A stretch of DNA of 64,000 nucleotides from Sphingomonas echinoides ATCC 14820 (lineage in GTDB: Bacteria > Pseudomonadota > Alphaproteobacteria > Sphingomonadales > Sphingomonadaceae): contig NZ_JH584235.1 in the NCBI RefSeq assembly GCF_000241465.1, positions 1,101,256 to 1,165,255 on the forward strand, in the 5' to 3' direction. Position 1 is the stretch's first letter. Each line of letters opens with the position of its first letter. The position numbers were made by a program, and so were the translations under genes. Of this stretch, positions 29,527-37,252 are shown piece by piece. Below the pieces are notes generated by a model. That model did no database searches. It saw only the letters and a list, made by a program, of their open reading frames with translations, and was not told the DNA's origin.

Positions 29527-31226
29527 TGCGTAGCGCAACCGCTCTGCACCGCATCCTGTCGGCGACGGTCATCACCGCGCTGGTCGGCAGTGCGCCGGTC
29601 ACCGCCCTGGCGGCGGGTGCCAAACTTCAGGCGAAGCCCGCGCCTGCACGCAGCGGGCAACGTCCGGTCACCCATGTCGGTGCGGCCCCAACGGGTACGG
29701 TGCGTCCGACGACCGAGGTCGTGCTGTCGACCGGGCAAGGCGAATTGATCAACTTGCCCGCGAACGTCAGCGACGTGTGGGTTTCGAACCCTGGCGTGGC
29801 CGACGTCTATGTAAACAACCCGCATCAGATCCACCTGTTCGGTAAGGATTCCGGCGAATCGACGATCTTCGCGACCTCGGCAAGCGGCACGGTGATTTAC
29901 GCCGCCAACATCCGCGTCAGCCAGAACCTGTCCTCGATCGACCGGATGGTGAAGCTCGCCATGCCCGACAGCGACATCAAGGTGACGACCGCCGGTCAAA
30001 TCGCAGTGCTCACCGGCACGGTGTCCTCTCCCGAGGACAGCGCGGCAGCGCAGCGCCTCGTTACCGCGCTGCTCAATCCTGGCGTCGCTATCGGCCCCGA
30101 TGCGGCGCTGAAGGTCGGCGTGATCAACCGCTTGCGCGCGGCAACCCCCTTGCAGGTCAATTTGCAGGTGCGCATCGCCGAGGTCAGCCGCAGCTTCGTC
30201 AAGAATATCGGCGTAAACCTCACCAGCCGTGGCTCCGGCAGCACGCTGTTCGGCATCACCCAAGGGCGCCAGGGCACGATTGCGACGGCACCGGGAACGA
30301 TCGGCAGCGGCATCATCAACGCCGACGGTTCGCTTCCGGGACAAACCGTCTTCACCCAGCCTGCCGCGACCGGCATGGGCACGACGCTTGGCCTCGCCGG
30401 CCATGCATTGGGGATGGACCTGCTGTCCTCGCTCGATCTGGGGGAGCGCGACGGCCAGGTCTCGACGCTTGCCAATCCGAACATCACGGTCATTTCCGGC
30501 GAAACCGGTTCGTTCCTCGCGGGCGGCGAGTTCCCGATCCCGATCTCGCAGGGGCTGGGCGCGGTCTCGGTCGATTACAAGCAATATGGCGTGAGCCTGT
30601 CCTATACTCCGACGGTGCTGGCCGATGGGCGCATTTCGCTGCATGTCCGTCCCGAAGTGTCGCAGCTGTCGTCGCAGGGTTCGGTGACGCTTTCCGGCGT
30701 CAGCATTCCAGCGCTGACGACACGGCGGGCCGAGACGACCGTCGAGCTCGGCTCGGGTCAGAGCATGATGATCGCGGGCCTGCTGCAAAACAATCACAAC
30801 AACTCGATCGACAAGGCACCCGCGCTTGGCGACATGCCCATCGTCGGCGCGTTGTTCCGCTCCAACGCGTTCCAGCGCAATGAAACCGAGCTGGTGATCG
30901 TGATCACGCCGTATCTCGTGAAACCGGTCAACGCCAATGACATCGTCCTGCCAACCGACGGCTATAAGGCCCCGACCGACCTTGGTCGTGTCTTTATGGG
31001 TCAGCTTGGCGGCGGCACCACCGGCGGCGACCGCCCGAAGCCGACCATGGCTCCGGCTCCCACTGCGCAGCCTTCGCTCGGGGCGGCGGCTCCGGCACCG
31101 GTCGCGCCCGACCCCATACCGGGGTCGCCGGTCGATCGCCGTCGCGATGCGCCCGCCGCCTTCACGCCACCATCCAGCCAAACCAAAAAGGGCGCGAGTG
31201 CCGCACCCGGTTTCGACATCAATTAA
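29526..31226 (+). CDS. cpaC: Tad/Flp pilus secretin CpaC/RcpA
   Basis: Outer-membrane secretin forming the pilus exit channel. The 566-residue precursor has a signal peptide (about residues 1-31, ending ALAAG), an N-terminal pilus-secretin domain (VLSTGQGELINLPANVSDVWVSNPGVADVYVNN), a BON-like segment, and the secretin core: NPNITVISGETGSFLAGGEFPIPI, SLSYTPTVLADGRISLHVRPEVSQL and the terminal signature TRRAETTVELGSGQSMMIAGLLQNN. A Pro/Ala-rich C-terminal tail follows ITPYLVKPV. It is coupled to cpaB by a one-base overlap. Confidence 0.94.
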   Translation: MRSATALHRILSATVITALVGSAPVTALAAGAKLQAKPAPARSGQRPVTHVGAAPTGTVRPTTEVVLSTGQGELINLPANVSDVWVSNPGVADVYVNNPHQIHLFGKDSGESTIFATSASGTVIYAANIRVSQNLSSIDRMVKLAMPDSDIKVTTAGQIAVLTGTVSSPEDSAAAQRLVTALLNPGVAIGPDAALKVGVINRLRAATPLQVNLQVRIAEVSRSFVKNIGVNLTSRGSGSTLFGITQGRQGTIATAPGTIGSGIINADGSLPGQTVFTQPAATGMGTTLGLAGHALGMDLLSSLDLGERDGQVSTLANPNITVISGETGSFLAGGEFPIPISQGLGAVSVDYKQYGVSLSYTPTVLADGRISLHVRPEVSQLSSQGSVTLSGVSIPALTTRRAETTVELGSGQSMMIAGLLQNNHNNSIDKAPALGDMPIVGALFRSNAFQRNETELVIVITPYLVKPVNANDIVLPTDGYKAPTDLGRVFMGQLGGGTTGGDRPKPTMAPAPTAQPSLGAAAPAPVAPDPIPGSPVDRRRDAPAAFTPPSSQTKKGASAAPGFDIN

Positions 31227-31244
31227 GGGCCGAGGGACATGATC

Positions 31245-31886
31245 ATGAACAAATATGTGCGTGCGATCACGACCGGCCTGCTTCCGGCGTTGGCGCTGTC
31301 TGCGTGCGTCGGCACGGAAAATCGCGGACTCGAATCGGTGCATCAGCCGGTCGTCAGCCGCGCCGATTATGCCATTGACGTCGCAACGAGCGGCGACGGC
31401 CTCGCCCCGGGCGAAGCGCAGCGCCTCGCCGGGTGGATGGCATCGTTGCGGGTCGGCTATGGCGACAAGGTCGCGGTCGAGAATTCCACGCCTTCGAGCG
31501 GCGGCGTAAAGGACGATATCGCGCGCGAAGCGTCGCGTTACGGCCTGCTGGTATCCGACGAGGCACCTTTGGTCGGTGCGGCCGTTACGCCGGGCATGGC
31601 GCGCGTCATCGTCAGCCGCACAAAGGCGACGGTGCCGGGCTGCCCCGACTACAGCCGGGACACCTCGACCGAATATGAGGCCAATACCTCCTCCAACCAC
31701 GGCTGCGCGATGAACGCCAACCTCGCCGCGATGGTCGCCAATCCGGCGGACCTCGTGCGCGGCCAGGGCGGCAGCGCGGTCGCCGACCAATTGGCCTCGG
31801 CCAAGGCAATCGAAAGCTACCGCAAGGCGGCACCAACCGGTGCTGGCGGCACGACGGTCAAGACGGAAAGCACCGGAGGCAAGTAA
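31245..31886 (+). CDS. cpaD: Pilus assembly lipoprotein CpaD
   Basis: A 213-residue outer-membrane lipoprotein, likely the pilotin-like partner of the CpaC secretin. The N-terminus MNKYVRAITTGLLPALALSACVG ends in lipobox ALSAC. Family features are HQPVVSRADYAIDVAT, VGYGDKVAVEN and PGCPDYS with a following SSNHGCAMNANLAAMVANPADLVRG. ATG 31245 is preferred because the GAGGGA site is seven bases upstream; ATG 31239 would leave only one base. Its last base overlaps the cpaE start. Confidence 0.92.
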   Translation: MNKYVRAITTGLLPALALSACVGTENRGLESVHQPVVSRADYAIDVATSGDGLAPGEAQRLAGWMASLRVGYGDKVAVENSTPSSGGVKDDIAREASRYGLLVSDEAPLVGAAVTPGMARVIVSRTKATVPGCPDYSRDTSTEYEANTSSNHGCAMNANLAAMVANPADLVRGQGGSAVADQLASAKAIESYRKAAPTGAGGTTVKTESTGGK

Positions 31887-33175
31887 TGAATGCGCCCTTC
31901 AACCCAGCGCGTATCGGCTTGCGCGATCCCTTTGCCGCTTATGTCTGCGACGAAACCGCCGCCGAGACGCTGCGTCCGATCGCAGTGGAAATGGGCTGGG
32001 CACCCGAAAAGGTGAACAAAGGCGGCCTGCGCAACGCGGTACAGTCGCTGTCCGTGTCCGCGAGCCCGCAAATCCTGTTTGTCGATCTCTCCGAAAGCGG
32101 TGATCCGCTCAACGACATCAATGCGCTGGCCGAAGTGTGCGAGCCGGGCACCGTCGTCATCGCCGCAGGCCAGGTCAACGACGTCAGGCTGTACCGCGAT
32201 CTCATCGTGAGCGGCATCCAGGACTATCTGCTCAAACCGCTCAATCCCGACATGCTGCGGGATGCGTTCACCCATGCCCAGACGGTGCTGAATGCGCCGA
32301 AGGTTTCGGACACGGGCACCGAACGTCCGCACATCTCCACCGCGTTCATCGGCGCGCGCGGCGGCGTCGGCGCTTCCAGCCTCGCCACGGGTGTGGCGTG
32401 GGTGCTGAGCGAAAAGGGCGCGCGGACGACGGCGTTGCTCGATCTCGACGTGCATTTCGGCACGGGCGCATTGTCGCTTGACCTCGAGCCCGGCCGCGGC
32501 CTGACCGACGCGATCGAAAATCCCAGCCGCATCGATGGCTTGTTCATCGAACGCGCGATGGTCAAGTCGAGCGAAATGCTCTCGGTGCTGTCGGCGGAGG
32601 CACCGATCAACTCGCCGATCATGACCGATGGCGGCGCGTTCTATCAATTGCAGGAGGAAATGCGCTCCGCGTTCGAATGCACCGTGATCGATTTGCCGCG
32701 CAACATGCTGGTGCAGCATCCGCATTTGATAACCGACATTCAGGTGGCGGTGATCGTGACCGAGCTGACGCTCGCTGCGGCGCGCGACACGATCCGCATC
32801 CTGTCATGGATGAAATCCAACGCGCCGCAGACGCAAGTCGTGGTGGTCGCCAATCGCGTCCAGCCGACCGCGCAGCTCGAAATCAGCCGCAAGGATTTCG
32901 AAGGATCGATCGAACGCAAAATCGACTTCCTGGTCCCCTTCGACCAGAAACTCGCGGCGCAATCGGCAAAGCTCGGCAAGCCGATGACCGAGGCCGGCAA
33001 GGGCTCGAAGACGATCGTACCGATCGTCGATCTGGCGACGAAGTTGATGGCGGTGGGCGACTCGGCAGAACCGATCGACAGCGCAACGAAGAAGAAGGGC
33101 GCGGCCAAAGGCACGTCTTTGATGGGGAAATTCGATTTCAAATCGCTGATTTCGCGCCCCGCCAAGAAGAAGTGA
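31886..33175 (+). CDS. cpaE: Pilus assembly ATPase-like protein CpaE/TadZ
   Basis: MinD/ParA-like protein thought to position the Tad machinery at a cell site. The 429-residue product has an N-terminal receiver-like domain (ILFVDLSESGDPLNDINALAE; GIQDYLLKPLNPDMLRDAF) and a ParA-type ATPase domain with a deviant Walker A (FIGARGGVGASSLATGVAW), the Walker A' DLDVHFGTGALSLDLEP and ECTVIDLPRN. It ends in a Lys-rich tail (RPAKKK). In most Tad loci cpaF follows directly; here the next gene is tadB after 73 bp. Confidence 0.93.
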   Translation: MNAPFNPARIGLRDPFAAYVCDETAAETLRPIAVEMGWAPEKVNKGGLRNAVQSLSVSASPQILFVDLSESGDPLNDINALAEVCEPGTVVIAAGQVNDVRLYRDLIVSGIQDYLLKPLNPDMLRDAFTHAQTVLNAPKVSDTGTERPHISTAFIGARGGVGASSLATGVAWVLSEKGARTTALLDLDVHFGTGALSLDLEPGRGLTDAIENPSRIDGLFIERAMVKSSEMLSVLSAEAPINSPIMTDGGAFYQLQEEMRSAFECTVIDLPRNMLVQHPHLITDIQVAVIVTELTLAAARDTIRILSWMKSNAPQTQVVVVANRVQPTAQLEISRKDFEGSIERKIDFLVPFDQKLAAQSAKLGKPMTEAGKGSKTIVPIVDLATKLMAVGDSAEPIDSATKKKGAAKGTSLMGKFDFKSLISRPAKKK

Positions 33176-33248
33176 TCTCGCAAAAAATCATGGCAAAACC
33201 TTGCGGCGTAAACGCCGTCGTAACGAAGCGGAGCGCTTGATAGGCCTC

Positions 33249-34223
33249 ATGGAACTGATGCCGGTCCTTTCGCTGGGTGCAGGTGCGCTGGTCGTGCTCG
33301 CGCTGATGGCGTTCGCCTTTGCGGGCCCCAATGCCGAGCGCGCCCGCACGCGCCGCATGGCCGCCCTGCGCGCGCGCCACAGCGATGCCGCCAACGTGCT
33401 GGTGGATGCGCAAATGCGCCGCATCGCAACCGCACGGAACAACCGCATGGATGCAGCGGCAATGCGCTTCATCCCGCGCCCCGCGCTCCTCAAACAGCGC
33501 CTGGCGATGACGGGCAAGACCTGGACCGTTGGGCAATATGGCATCGCGACCTTGGGCATTGTCCTGGGCGTCGCGTTGGTGCTGATCGTTTTGCGCCTGC
33601 CGATCCTGCTCGCGTTGCTGCTTGGTCTGGTGGTCGGTGCCGGACTGCCGCATATGGTGGTCGGCTTTTTCATCAAGCGGCGGATCACCAAATTCACCGC
33701 CAAATTTCCCGACGCCATCGAACTGCTGGTGCGCGGTCTGCGCTCGGGCCTGCCGATTACGGAGACGATCGCAGTCGTTGCGCAGGAGGTCGATGGCCCG
33801 GTCGGCGTCGAGTTCAAGAACATCACCGACAAGATGAAAATCGGGCGCACGATGGACGCAGCGCTTCAAGATACGGCTGACCGGCTGGGCACGCCCGAAT
33901 TCCAGTTCTTCTGCATCACCATCGCGATCCAGCGCGAAACCGGCGGCAATCTGGCCGAGACGCTGTCCAACCTGGCGACGGTGCTGCGTATGCGCGGCCA
34001 GATGAAGCTGAAGATCAAGGCGATGTCGTCCGAATCCAAGGCGTCCGCTTATATCGTCGGATCGCTGCCCTTCATCGTGTTCGGCCTGATCTGGATGATC
34101 AACGCCAGCTACATGCAGAACTTCTTCGTCGACCAACGCCTGATGGTCGCTGGCGGCGGCGGATTGATCTGGATGGGAATCGGCGCGTTCATCATGAGCC
34201 GCATGGTCAATTTCGAGATCTGA
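33249..34223 (+). CDS. tadB: Tad pilus inner-membrane platform protein TadB
   Basis: Type II secretion F-domain protein of 324 residues, one of the two platform subunits of the Tad machine. Membrane segments are near the N-terminus (LSLGAGALVVLALMAFAFAG), centre (IATLGIVLGVALVLIVLRLP; LLALLLGLVVGAGLPHMVVGFF) and C-terminus. The GspF motif region is FPDAIELLVRGLRSGLPITETI and FFCITIAIQRETGGNLAETLSNLATVLR. The start MELMPVLSLG is chosen since the 16 preceding codons are merely an open extension through a basic stretch of the gap. Confidence 0.92.
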   Translation: MELMPVLSLGAGALVVLALMAFAFAGPNAERARTRRMAALRARHSDAANVLVDAQMRRIATARNNRMDAAAMRFIPRPALLKQRLAMTGKTWTVGQYGIATLGIVLGVALVLIVLRLPILLALLLGLVVGAGLPHMVVGFFIKRRITKFTAKFPDAIELLVRGLRSGLPITETIAVVAQEVDGPVGVEFKNITDKMKIGRTMDAALQDTADRLGTPEFQFFCITIAIQRETGGNLAETLSNLATVLRMRGQMKLKIKAMSSESKASAYIVGSLPFIVFGLIWMINASYMQNFFVDQRLMVAGGGGLIWMGIGAFIMSRMVNFEI

Positions 34224-34227
34224 TGCG

Positions 34228-35223
34228 ATGAATCCCGCCACCCCCGCTGGTCCCGTCATCCTTGGCGTCGACGTCTATACCGTCGCCACGCTGTTGGCCG
34301 GCGTTGCTGCCTTCATGGTGCTGCTGGCGATCTATGCGGTCACCACGTCGCGCGACCCGATGACCAAGCGCGTCAAGGCGCTCAACGACCGTCGCGAACA
34401 GTTGAAGGCGGGCATTACCGCCTCGACCAAGCGCCGCGCCAAGCTCGTCACCAAGAATGAGACGACCGACCGCATCAAGGCGCTGCTCTCCTCGCTCAAA
34501 GTGCTGCAGGATAGCCAGGTCAAGGCGGCGCAGATCAAGCTGATGCAAGCCGGCATCCGCTCCAAGGAATATGCGGTGGCGGTGATTTTCGGCCGCCTCG
34601 TCCTGCCGCTGACCTGGGGCGTGTTTGGCCTGTACGTGGTCTACGGCACCGAGATGTTCGCGAATTGGACGCCGATCAAAGCCTATGGCCTGGTCGCCGC
34701 CAACTTCATCCTGTCGTACAAAGCGCCCGACCTCTATCTGAACAACAAGATCAGCAAGCGCTCGCTGGCGATCCAGAAGGGCTTGCCCGACGCGCTCGAT
34801 CTGCTGGTGATCTGTGCCGAAGCGGGACTGACCGTCGACGCCGCGTTCAACCGCGTCGCCCGCGAATTGGGCAAAGCCTATCCCGAGCTGGGCGATGAAT
34901 TCACCCTCACCGCAATCGAGCTGGGCTTCCTCGCGGAACGCCGTCAGGCCTTCGAGAACCTGGCGCAGCGCGTGAAGCTGGATGCGGTAAAGGGCGTCGT
35001 CACGACGATGGTGCAGACCGAAAAGTACGGCACGCCGCTTGCGTCGGCGCTCCGCGTGCTCTCGGCCGAGTTCCGCAACGAACGCATGATGCGCGCCGAA
35101 GAAAAGGCCGCACGCCTGCCCGCGATCATGACGATCCCGCTGATCCTGTTCATCCTGCCGACGTTGTTCGTGGTGATTCTGGGCCCCGCTGCCTGCTCGA
35201 TCTCGGACGCGTTCAAGCACTAA
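34228..35223 (+). CDS. tadC: Tad pilus inner-membrane platform protein TadC
   Basis: Second GspF-like platform subunit, 331 residues, 4 bp after tadB. It shows an N-terminal membrane segment (VATLLAGVAAFMVLLAIYAVT), a basic cytosolic region, the F-domain motif LPDALDLLVICAEAGLTVDAAFNRVARELG and LGFLAERRQAFENLAQR, and a C-terminal anchor (PLILFILPTLFVVILGPAACSI). The segment AIYAVTTSRDPMTKRVKALNDR is typical of the family. It is the last recognisable pilus gene; no tadD or pseudopilin genes (tadE, tadF, tadG) follow. Confidence 0.93.
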   Translation: MNPATPAGPVILGVDVYTVATLLAGVAAFMVLLAIYAVTTSRDPMTKRVKALNDRREQLKAGITASTKRRAKLVTKNETTDRIKALLSSLKVLQDSQVKAAQIKLMQAGIRSKEYAVAVIFGRLVLPLTWGVFGLYVVYGTEMFANWTPIKAYGLVAANFILSYKAPDLYLNNKISKRSLAIQKGLPDALDLLVICAEAGLTVDAAFNRVARELGKAYPELGDEFTLTAIELGFLAERRQAFENLAQRVKLDAVKGVVTTMVQTEKYGTPLASALRVLSAEFRNERMMRAEEKAARLPAIMTIPLILFILPTLFVVILGPAACSISDAFKH

Positions 35224-35310
35224 GGCCCGCCGGTCAGCACGCTTGCCCCCGGGCGTGGTTAACGGCAGGATCGTTGCGGAAACGAATCTTGGGCGGGGGA
35301 TGCAAAGGTC

Positions 35311-36141
35311 ATGCTGTTCACGACACCGGAACAGTTCATCGTACTTGCGGCAGTGCTCCTCGGCGGGTGGTTGCTGGGGTATGTCAGCGCGCCGAGCCCG
35401 AAAAAGTGGAAGCGCCGGGTGCGGGAGCAATCGGAAAGCTTCACCGCTTATCATGAACAGGCGCAAGACCAGTTGCGGGCATCGCATAGCCGCGCCGCGA
35501 ACCTGACCGCCGATCTCGAAGCGCTACGCGCCGACCATGCCGAGGCGGAACGGACGATCGTCGGGCTCCGCAGCGCCGCTGCGGCGGCCACACCGCCCGC
35601 CGCCGCTCCGGTGATAACTGTCCCGCTGCCCGTGACCCCGCCCGCTGCGGCGCCGCTCCCGTCACCCGAACCAGTCACCGCGCCCGCAGTGCCGGAGGAA
35701 CCGGCAGCGGTAAGCGACCACGGCGACACGCCGCCGGTGGCAGCGCCCCCCGCCACCGTTACGGAAGCCCCTCCCCCGATCGCGGTCGAGCCGTCACCAG
35801 GTCATTTGCCCGAACTGGAGGCCGAGCCCGCTGAAATCGCGACCGCAGCCCCGAACCCCGCCTCTACCGACCGTTTCATCCCCACCCCGCGCGATGCGCT
35901 GACGAGAATCCGCGGCATTGATGACGCGCTACAGGCGCGCTTGTCTGATTTGGGAATCGTCCGCTTCGAGGATCTGGAAAAACTGTCCGCGCAGGACGAG
36001 ATGGCACTGGAGCAACGGCTCTCCTTGCCCGTTGGCTATGTCGCGCGCGAACAATGGCGGCCGCAGGCTGCCTTGCTGCGCGCCGGGCAAAATGCCGATC
36101 ACGCGGCGCATTTCGCCGCAACAGCGCCAGCGTCGCTTTAA
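35311..36141 (+). CDS. Membrane-anchored coiled-coil/Ala-Pro linker protein with helix-hairpin-helix-like C-terminus
   Basis: A 276-residue protein of unknown role. Residues 8-25 form one membrane segment (QFIVLAAVLLGGWLLGYV), 30-90 a charged, probably coiled-coil helix, 92-190 an Ala/Pro/Glu/Thr-rich disordered linker, and 195-225 a helix-hairpin-helix-like unit (RDALTRIRGIDDALQARLSDLGIVRFEDLEKL) similar to the domain after L21-type or NADH dehydrogenase-linked proteins in alphaproteobacteria. It lies 87 bp past tadC. I cannot tie it to pili. It converges with the DUF1254-like gene, overlapping by 4 bp. Confidence 0.7.
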   Translation: MLFTTPEQFIVLAAVLLGGWLLGYVSAPSPKKWKRRVREQSESFTAYHEQAQDQLRASHSRAANLTADLEALRADHAEAERTIVGLRSAAAAATPPAAAPVITVPLPVTPPAAAPLPSPEPVTAPAVPEEPAAVSDHGDTPPVAAPPATVTEAPPPIAVEPSPGHLPELEAEPAEIATAAPNPASTDRFIPTPRDALTRIRGIDDALQARLSDLGIVRFEDLEKLSAQDEMALEQRLSLPVGYVAREQWRPQAALLRAGQNADHAAHFAATAPASL

Positions 36142-36653
36142 CGCAGCTCGCACACCGTCGCGCGGCGCGCCGCATCGATCTTGGGGAAAGCGGCGCGGTC
36201 GGCGACCAGAATCCGGATCAACGCGATCCCGCGGTCCCCAGCGACATCGACGCGCTGATAGCCTGTCGGCACCGAACGCCCAGCGTGGGTGACGGCAACC
36301 GCGAACGGCTTCCCCTCCGCCTGCCCACCATTGTGCACGAACACCGCATTGGTGCGCGAATCGAAGATCGACAGCGACCAATAGGGTGCCGCCACCGGCA
36401 CTGCATGGATCAGCAAAGACCCTCGCGAGATGTCATAGGGACAGGCCGAATAGGCCAGGTCCGGGCTGGGCCGCACGATCTGGCGGCTTTTCGCCGTGGC
36501 AAGCGGGCTGTGCGCGAAGCGGTTGAAGCCGCCCGCCGCGACGCGCCGGATCGCCGCCGCCATCAGCAGATCGGGCGCATAGGCGATCGCGCCATAGCTG
36601 GTGAGCGCCGCGACGAGTGCCCCAGCGACAAGCGGTCCGGTCCAGCGCGCCAT
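36138..36653 (-). CDS. DUF1254-like membrane-anchored protein
   Basis: A 171-residue protein with an N-terminal membrane segment (GPLVAGALVAALTSYGAIAYA) and a periplasmic beta-rich part: RPSPDLAYSACPYDISRGSLLIHA and VAAPYWSLSIFDSRTNAVFVHNG resemble the N-terminal half of DUF1254/DUF1214 proteins. Its ATG overlaps the stop of the upstream DUF1214 gene by one base (TGATG), so the two are a translationally coupled pair that together approximate one larger DUF1254-DUF1214 protein. Function is unknown. Confidence 0.75.
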   Translation of the reverse strand: MARWTGPLVAGALVAALTSYGAIAYAPDLLMAAAIRRVAAGGFNRFAHSPLATAKSRQIVRPSPDLAYSACPYDISRGSLLIHAVPVAAPYWSLSIFDSRTNAVFVHNGGQAEGKPFAVAVTHAGRSVPTGYQRVDVAGDRGIALIRILVADRAAFPKIDAARRATVCELR

Positions 36654-37237
36654 CAGCACGCCTCCCGCGTGATCTTGGGCAGGATGTCGGCCCCTGGATT
36701 CCCCCGGCCCCCGTCGCTCGGCAAATAGGTGCGCAGGGTCAGTTCGACGCGCGCAATCCCGCCGCTGGGCAACCATTTCGCGGTTTCCGTCGGCGGCGGC
36801 GCGGTCGGGGCGAGCAGGATCGTCCAGCCCGCTTTGCCGCCATCGGGGAACGCCGCCCCCGCCACCGAATAGCGTCCGGCAGCATTGGGGACGAGATAGC
36901 CGTCTGGGTCATAGGCCGTCAGGCTCCACCACGCCGCTGGCAGCGCCACACCGGTGATGCGGTAGCGGCACCGCCCCTCCAGCGGCGCGCCCGCGCTATC
37001 GCGCGCGGCGGTGTAATAGCGCGCCTCCTGCGCGGGCAAAGCGAGCAGGCCCTTCAACGCGACCACCGCGCGAGTATAGGGGTCGGCGGCGACCGAGCCG
37101 AAGGTCTGCCCGGTCGCCCATGGCCCGATCACCACATTGTTACCGAGCGCGGCACTGCGCAGGACATAGACCGCACCGCCCAGCCCGAGCGCAGCCCCGG
37201 CCACCGTGCCGATGAGATACCGCGCCCAAGCCCTCAT
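36653..37237 (-). CDS. DUF1214 domain protein
   Basis: A 194-residue protein with an N-terminal membrane segment (YLIGTVAGAALGLGGAVYVL) and a DUF1214 region: DPYTRAVVALKGLLALPAQEARYYTAARDSAGAPLEGRCRY, LPAAWWSLTAYDPDGYLVPN and the end VELTLRTYLPSD. The ATG has GAGGGA six bases upstream and lies 15 bp after the ppdK stop, so it may be transcribed with ppdK. The biochemical role of the family is not established. Confidence 0.8.
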   Translation of the reverse strand: MRAWARYLIGTVAGAALGLGGAVYVLRSAALGNNVVIGPWATGQTFGSVAADPYTRAVVALKGLLALPAQEARYYTAARDSAGAPLEGRCRYRITGVALPAAWWSLTAYDPDGYLVPNAAGRYSVAGAAFPDGGKAGWTILLAPTAPPPTETAKWLPSGGIARVELTLRTYLPSDGGRGNPGADILPKITREAC

Positions 37238-37252
37238 ACGATGTCCCTCACC

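Noticed and set aside
29373-31790. An 805-codon open frame on the minus strand
   Set aside because: It is the antisense shadow of cpaB-cpaC-cpaD, Arg/His-rich, with no ribosome binding site or motif.
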